Of a stretch of DNA of 64,000 nucleotides, positions 59,128-64,000 are shown piece by piece (the first letter of the stretch is position 1; each line of letters opens with the position of its first letter). Made by a program: the position numbers and the translations under genes. The DNA is from Pseudomonas sp. LD120 (GTDB lineage: Bacteria; Pseudomonadota; Gammaproteobacteria; Pseudomonadales; Pseudomonadaceae), in the NCBI RefSeq assembly GCF_009861525.1, contig NZ_WVHL01000005.1, positions 248,001 to 312,000 of the forward strand. Direction: 5' to 3'. Below the pieces are notes generated by a model that was not told the DNA's origin, ran no database searches, and saw only the letters and a list, made by a program, of their open reading frames with translations.

Positions 59128-62100
59128 AGGCGTTTTTCGGTTTTGTGGTTCGCTGGGTGATCCCGCTGCTGGGGCTGCTCGCCCTGAGCCTGATCATCTG
59201 GTTCATTGGCCCGCTGTGGGAGTTGCTGGTGCCGGAAGGCCGGCGCTGGGCGCTGATCATCTGCATCTTCGCGGTGTGGATCGGCTATCGGGTGTTTCGC
59301 CTCATTCAGGCCCGTCGGCATGCGGCCAAGGTGTTACAAAGCCTGGCCGCCGATACCCCGCCCGATCCGGACAGCGTGGCCACCGCCGAGGAGCTGGCGG
59401 CCCTGCGTCAGCGCATGGACGAGGCACTGGCGTTGCTGAAGAAGGCCAAGCTCGGCGGTGACGAGCGACGCAATCTCTATGAGCTGCCGTGGTACGTGAT
59501 CATCGGCCCGCCGGGGTCCGGCAAGACCACGGCGCTGGTCAATTCCGGCCTGCATTTTCCCCTGGCCGCGCAACTGGGCGCCGGTGCCGTGCGCGGCGTG
59601 GGCGGCACCCGCAACTGCGACTGGTGGTTCACCGACCAGGCTGTGCTGCTGGACACCGCTGGGCGCTACACCACCCAGGACAGCCACGCCACGGTGGACA
59701 AGGCGGCCTGGTTGGGATTTCTCGACCTGCTGAAAACCCAGCGTTCGCGGCGGCCGATCGATGGCGCCTTCGTCGCCATCAGCCTCTCCGACCTGCTGCT
59801 CAGCAGCGAAGCCGAGCGGGCGGCGCATGCTGCGGCGATCCGTCTGCGGATCCAGGAGCTGTACACCCAGTTGGGCGTGCGTTTCCCGATCTACCTGATG
59901 CTCACCAAGCTCGATCTGGTGCCAGGTTTCATGGAGTTCTTCGACGGCTTGAGCCAGGAAGAGCGCTCCCAGGTCTGGGGCATGACCTTCGCCCTGGACG
60001 ACGGCAACAGCGGCGACAGCCCGCTGCTCCAACTGCCGGCCGAGCTGGCGGCCCTGGAGCAGCGCCTCAACGAGCGGCTGGTGGAGCGTCTGCAGCAGGA
60101 GCGTGACCCGGCGCGGCGCGACCTGATCTACGGTTTCCCGCAGCAGTTCGCGGCGCTCAAGGAGTCTTTGCAGGGCTTTCTCGATGGGGTGTTCAAGCCC
60201 AATGCCTTCGAGGAGCGGGTATTGCTGCGAGGGGTGTATTTCACCAGCGGCACCCAGGAAGGCAGTCCCATCGACCGCTTGATCGGCGCCATGGCCCAGA
60301 GCATGAACCTGGACCGTCAGCACCTGGCGCGCCAGACCGGCACCGGCCGCAGCTACTTCATCGAGAAGCTGTTCAGCGCCGTGGCGTTTGCCGAGCGCGG
60401 GCTGGTGGGGGTCAACCCCAAGGTCGAGCGGCGGCGTAAATGGATCGCCCGCGGCGCCCTGGCGGCCACCGTGGCCCTGGTGCTGGTGGTCAGTACCTTG
60501 TGGATCGTCAGCTACCGGGCCAACCAGGCCTATATCGCCCAGGTCGACCAGCGGGTCGGCCCGGTGCGTCAGGACGTGCAGAGCCTCAGCCCGGCCCAGC
60601 GCGATGTGCTGGCAGTGCTGCCGCTGCTCAACGCCACGCGCAACCTGGCCGGCAATGCTCCGGGTTGGGCCGAGGGCCTGGGCCTGTATCAGGGCGACAT
60701 GCTCGAAGCCGAGTCCGCCAGCGTCTATCGCAAGCTGCTGGTGGCGGTGTTCGCCCCGCGCCTGATGACCCGCATCGAGGAGCAGCTGCACAGCGGCGGC
60801 AGCTCGGATTTTCTCTACGAGGGCCTCAAGGCCTACCTGATGCTGGCGGACAGCGAGCACTACGATCCGGACTTCATCAAGGCCTGGATCACCCTGGACT
60901 GGGACCGCACCCTGGCCCGCGACCTGCCGCCCGAGCAGCGCCAGGCCCTGACCGGCCACCTGCAGGCACTGTTCGAAAAACATCCTCCCAATGCGCGGCT
61001 GGACCAGCGCCTGATCGACGACCTGCGCCGCCAACTGCAACAGCTGCCGGTGGCCCAGCGTGTATATGACCGGGTCAAGCGGGCCAAGCTGCCGGACGGT
61101 GTGCCGGACTTCCGCCTCAGCGAAGCCGGTGGCCGTGATGCGGCGCTGGTGTTCACCCGCAAGAGCGGCAAGCCGTTGAGCGAACCCCTGAGCGGGCTGT
61201 TCACCGCCAAGGGCTACCGCGAAGGCTTCCTCCTGGCCAGCGTCAATCAGGCCAGCACCCTGGCCGAAGAGCAGTGGGTGCTGGGGCGCGATCAGGCCGA
61301 CCAGCAGAACCTCGCCAGCCTCGCGGCTGATGTGCGTCGGCTGTACTTCCAGGACTACCTGCGCCAGTGGGAGGCGTTGTTGGCGGACGTCGACTTTGTC
61401 CCCATCACCAGCGTGGCCCAGGCCGCCGATGTGCTGCGGATCCTCTCCGGGCCCAGCTCGCCGCTGAAGAAACTGCTGGTGGCGGTGGCCAAGGAAACCG
61501 ACCTGCAGCAGGAAGAACGCCTGTTGGCGGCCCAGGGCCAGAAGGTCGAGGGTGGGGTGGATCAGCTCAAGCAGCGCCTGGGCTCCTTGCTCGGTCAGGA
61601 ACAGGCGGCCAACCCGGCCGCGACCGCCAGTCATGAAGACCCGGTCAGCGCGCATTTCGCCGAGCTCAACAGTCTGGTGAGCCAAGGTGAAGGCGAGCCG
61701 GCGGCCATCGACGGCTTGCTGGCGGACATGAACGCTTTGTACGTGCAGGTCAGCGCCATGGTCGGCGCCAGTGGCGATGCGCTTTTGGGCGAGGCCAAGA
61801 ACCAGGCCAGCGCCGCGGCGGCGCGGGTCAGCTTGAGCGCCGCGCGCCAGCCGCCGGTGGTCCAGGGCTTGGTCAAATCGGTGGTGAACGCCACCACCAA
61901 CACCATGATGGGCGGGGTGCGCAATCAGCTGAACGCGGCCTGGGTCAGCGAAGTGGTCAACGTTTATCGCCAGTCCCTGAGTGGGCGCTATCCGATGTCG
62001 CGTAGCAGCTCGCGGGATGCGACCCTGGATGACTTCGGCCAGTTCTTCGGGGTGGGCGGGGTGATGGACAACTACTTCCGCAAGTACCTGCAGCCCTACG

Positions 62101-62627
62101 TCAACACCTCGACTCCGACCTGGAGCTGGCAGCCGGGAGCCGCGCAGAAGCTGGGGATTTCCTCCGGGGTGCTGCACACCTTCCAGCGTGCATCGAACAT
62201 CCGTGACGCCTTCTTCCGCTCCGGTGGCACCCAACCTATGGTGCGCTTCGAGCTTAAGCCGGTGGCCATGGACGCCAGCATCAGCCAGTTTCTCCTCGAT
62301 CTGGACGGCCAGCAACTGAGCTACGACCACGGCCCAAGCCGGCCGGTGGCCATGCAATGGCCGAATCCGGGGAGCATCGGCGTGGTCCGCCTGTCGATCA
62401 TGCCGCCCTCGGCCACCGGGCGCTCCGGGGTCACCCTGGACGGTCCCTGGGCCTGGTTCCGCCTGCTGGAGCAGTCGGACCTGACTGCCGGCAACTCGCC
62501 GGACCGTTTCAACCTGCGGCTGCGGGTGGACAGTGCGAGCATCTCTTACGAACTGCGTGCCAACAGCGCCTTCAACCCGTTCAATCGCCGGGTGCTCAGC
62601 GGCTTCAGCCTGCCGGAGCGGCTATGA
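59124..62627 (+). CDS. tssM: T6SS membrane protein TssM (IcmF)
   Basis: 1167 residues, GTG start overlapping the tssL stop (GTGA). Two membrane helices are near 8-35 and 41-62. A cytoplasmic NTPase-like domain carries Walker A GPPGSGKTT (128-136) and LLDTAGRYTTQD. A third membrane helix is near 435-458, followed by a long periplasmic region with the IcmF-related and C-terminal beta domains ending SGFSLPERL. With TssL and TssJ it makes the envelope-spanning channel. The Walker A motif is intact, unlike some TssM proteins. Confidence 0.95.
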   Translation: MKAFFGFVVRWVIPLLGLLALSLIIWFIGPLWELLVPEGRRWALIICIFAVWIGYRVFRLIQARRHAAKVLQSLAADTPPDPDSVATAEELAALRQRMDEALALLKKAKLGGDERRNLYELPWYVIIGPPGSGKTTALVNSGLHFPLAAQLGAGAVRGVGGTRNCDWWFTDQAVLLDTAGRYTTQDSHATVDKAAWLGFLDLLKTQRSRRPIDGAFVAISLSDLLLSSEAERAAHAAAIRLRIQELYTQLGVRFPIYLMLTKLDLVPGFMEFFDGLSQEERSQVWGMTFALDDGNSGDSPLLQLPAELAALEQRLNERLVERLQQERDPARRDLIYGFPQQFAALKESLQGFLDGVFKPNAFEERVLLRGVYFTSGTQEGSPIDRLIGAMAQSMNLDRQHLARQTGTGRSYFIEKLFSAVAFAERGLVGVNPKVERRRKWIARGALAATVALVLVVSTLWIVSYRANQAYIAQVDQRVGPVRQDVQSLSPAQRDVLAVLPLLNATRNLAGNAPGWAEGLGLYQGDMLEAESASVYRKLLVAVFAPRLMTRIEEQLHSGGSSDFLYEGLKAYLMLADSEHYDPDFIKAWITLDWDRTLARDLPPEQRQALTGHLQALFEKHPPNARLDQRLIDDLRRQLQQLPVAQRVYDRVKRAKLPDGVPDFRLSEAGGRDAALVFTRKSGKPLSEPLSGLFTAKGYREGFLLASVNQASTLAEEQWVLGRDQADQQNLASLAADVRRLYFQDYLRQWEALLADVDFVPITSVAQAADVLRILSGPSSPLKKLLVAVAKETDLQQEERLLAAQGQKVEGGVDQLKQRLGSLLGQEQAANPAATASHEDPVSAHFAELNSLVSQGEGEPAAIDGLLADMNALYVQVSAMVGASGDALLGEAKNQASAAAARVSLSAARQPPVVQGLVKSVVNATTNTMMGGVRNQLNAAWVSEVVNVYRQSLSGRYPMSRSSSRDATLDDFGQFFGVGGVMDNYFRKYLQPYVNTSTPTWSWQPGAAQKLGISSGVLHTFQRASNIRDAFFRSGGTQPMVRFELKPVAMDASISQFLLDLDGQQLSYDHGPSRPVAMQWPNPGSIGVVRLSIMPPSATGRSGVTLDGPWAWFRLLEQSDLTAGNSPDRFNLRLRVDSASISYELRANSAFNPFNRRVLSGFSLPERL

Positions 62628-63277
62628 CGGCGTTTGGCCTGTACGGCAAGTTGGCCAGTCGCGGTGATTTTGTCAGCCGTGGGCTGCCGCAGAGTTTTAT
62701 CAGCCCCTGGGACGGCTGGTTGGCCGCCGGTTTGTTGGCCAGCCAGAACGCCTTGGGCGAGCAGTGGCTGAACGCCTATCTGGTCAGCCCGTTGTGGCGT
62801 TTCGCCCTGGCGCCCGGGGTCTGCGGACCCGACGCGGCGGTGGGTGTGGTGATGCCGAGTATCGATCGGGTCGGGCGTTATTTCCCCCTGACCGTGGCGG
62901 CGTTGCTGGAACCCGACGCTGATCTGGCGTCCCTGGTGAGCGGCCCGGAACAGTGGTTTGAACAGGTGGAAGCGCTGTTGTTGGCGACCCTGGATGAAGG
63001 CGCCTGTTTCGAAGCCCTGGAAGCGGGCTTGCAGGCCTTGGGCGCGCCCATTGCGGCGCCTCGCCTTGAAGACAGCCGGTTTGCCGGATTGCAGCGCTTT
63101 TATGTCAGTGATCCTCAGGCCCGGGGGGCGGTACTCGCGGCCCAGGGCTGTGAAGGTTCCAGTGCTTGGTGGGGACGAGGTTCGGCTGCCATCAGCCCGA
63201 TGCTGCTGCGGTGTCAGGGCCTGCCAGCGGCCAGCGATTTTGCGCAATTTTTGCTCGGACAAGAGGGTGCCGTTTAA
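62624..63277 (+). CDS. tagF: T6SS negative regulator TagF
   Basis: 217 residues: MTAFGLYGKLASRGDFVSRG, LPQSFISPWDGWLAAGLLAS and 'VGVVMPSIDRVGRYFPLTVA' are the ImpM/TagF signature. In P. aeruginosa TagF blocks HSI-I firing independently of threonine phosphorylation by binding Fha1 (established there). The ATG at 62624 overlaps the tssM stop. It is a separate protein here, not fused to PppA as in some species; pppA begins on the very next base after the stop. Confidence 0.93.
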   Translation: MTAFGLYGKLASRGDFVSRGLPQSFISPWDGWLAAGLLASQNALGEQWLNAYLVSPLWRFALAPGVCGPDAAVGVVMPSIDRVGRYFPLTVAALLEPDADLASLVSGPEQWFEQVEALLLATLDEGACFEALEAGLQALGAPIAAPRLEDSRFAGLQRFYVSDPQARGAVLAAQGCEGSSAWWGRGSAAISPMLLRCQGLPAASDFAQFLLGQEGAV

Positions 63278-64000
63278 ATGGGTTCAGCGCCGCAACTGTC
63301 CTACCAGTCCGCCAGCTACAGCCATGTCGGCATGGTGCGGAAAATCAATGAAGATGCCTGGCTCGAAGCCCCGGAGACCGGCCTGTGGCTGGTGGCCGAT
63401 GGCATGGGCGGGCACGCCGCCGGCGATTACGTCAGCAGCCTGATCGTCGACAGCCTGCGGGCGGTGCCGGCGGCCGAGAGCCTGGAGCAGTACGTCGCCG
63501 CGCTGCGCAATGGCCTGGCGGCGGTGAATGCCGCGGTGCGCGAGGAAACCGCCAATCGCGGCGTGATCATGATGGGCAGCACCGTGGTCCTGCTGGTGGT
63601 GCGCGGGGCGCAGGCGGTGTGCCTGTGGGCCGGCGACAGCCGCCTGTACCGGTTGCGCGACGAGCAATTGGAGAGCATTTCCCGGGATCACAGCTACGTC
63701 CAGGACCTGCAGGACAGTGGCTTGCTCAGCGAGGCCGAAGCGCGGGTGCATCCACGGGCCAACATCGTCACTCGGGCCGTTGGCGTCGAAGCGCACTTGG
63801 AGCTGTCCCAGGTCGATCTGCAGGTGCGGGAGGGCGACACCTTCCTGCTGTGCAGCGACGGCCTGAACAAGACCGCCGAAGACTTTGAGCTGCGCGACGT
63901 GCTCAGTCACAGCGAGCCCAACGACGTGGTGCGCAGCTTGATTCACCTGGGCTTGACCCGGGGTGCGCCCGACAACATCACCGCCATCGTGATCAAGGCC
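63278..64000 (+). CDS. pppA: T6SS serine/threonine phosphatase PppA (3' end cut by the window)
   Basis: 241 codons are visible and the frame is open at the window edge; the family is about 240-250 residues, so nearly all is present. PP2C-type metal motifs are intact: VRKINEDAW, LVADGMGGHAAGD, LWAGDSRLYRLR, LLCSDGLNK and RGAPDNITAIVI. It removes phosphate from Fha1, opposing the kinase PpkA, which would be expected just beyond the window. The ATG directly follows the tagF stop codon. Confidence 0.93.
   Translation, partial: MGSAPQLSYQSASYSHVGMVRKINEDAWLEAPETGLWLVADGMGGHAAGDYVSSLIVDSLRAVPAAESLEQYVAALRNGLAAVNAAVREETANRGVIMMGSTVVLLVVRGAQAVCLWAGDSRLYRLRDEQLESISRDHSYVQDLQDSGLLSEAEARVHPRANIVTRAVGVEAHLELSQVDLQVREGDTFLLCSDGLNKTAEDFELRDVLSHSEPNDVVRSLIHLGLTRGAPDNITAIVIKA

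Noticed and set aside
59334-62357. Minus-strand open frame of 1007 codons opposite tssM
   Set aside because: TssM has membrane helices and an intact Walker A on the plus strand; the antisense frame has neither motif nor start signal.

Overview
The window is a stretch of a high-GC gammaproteobacterial chromosome, almost certainly a fluorescent Pseudomonas of the P. fluorescens/P. protegens/P. chlororaphis group. The evidence is gene order (aspA with a divergent LysR gene, purE-purK, pstS-pstC-pstA-pstB-phoU, phoR/phoB, ubiCA, rubredoxin and its reductase, HU), very frequent Pseudomonas REP repeats (GTAGCCGCTGCCGCAGGCTGCGA type), and an H1-type type VI secretion system (T6SS) whose Hcp closely resembles P. 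aeruginosa Hcp1. All identifications are from reading the sequence and remembered family features; no search was run.

Layout. 1-3.3 kb (minus): a tightly overlapping FabH/OleA-like ketosynthase, OleD-like NAD-dependent reductase and metallo-beta-lactamase-fold hydrolase, preceded by a small membrane protein. 3.4-5.5 kb: two small hypothetical genes, a gene-poor stretch and a degenerate-looking antitoxin. 5.6-8.1 kb: aspA with a divergent LysR regulator. 8.2-10.2 kb: purE-purK behind a leader with a strong terminator hairpin. 10.3-14.5 kb: GlsB-like membrane protein, DUF3299 protein, hexose-6-phosphate mutarotase, thioesterase and an MFS transporter. 14.7-28.7 kb: phosphate uptake and control (pstS, pstCAB-phoU, a response regulator, a HigBA-type toxin-antitoxin pair, an M23 peptidase, a CorC/HlyC membrane protein, phoR, phoB) with three recognisable Pho boxes. 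28.8-32.9 kb: a small exported protein, ubiA/ubiC, rubredoxin, rubredoxin reductase and an HU protein. 33.0-33.9 kb: two exported proteins of unknown function.

34.0-64.0 kb is a T6SS island. All thirteen core components (TssA-TssM) are present, plus Fha1/TagH, TagF and the start of the PppA phosphatase. Two divergent blocks start from one AT-rich intergenic region at 53,997-54,388: tssA-B-C-hcp-E-F-G-clpV-vgrG-eagR-rhsA-rhsI (minus) and fha1-tssJ-K-L-M-tagF-pppA (plus). The VgrG block ends in a 1479-residue prePAAR/PAAR/Rhs effector with an HNH/AHH-like nuclease tail and its presumed immunity gene. Converging on it from the other side is a second, separate effector cassette: an Eag-type chaperone, a 403-residue prePAAR/PAAR protein with two membrane regions and a C-terminal toxin domain I do not recognise, an overlapping acidic immunity candidate and one more small gene. 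The tagJ gene found between hcp and tssE in P. aeruginosa is absent.

The best candidates for undescribed biology are the second effector cassette (34,068-36,380), the FabH/reductase/MBL cluster at the left edge, the exported pair at 33,055-33,938, the purE leader, and a repeat family seen in this window only at pst/pho gene junctions.
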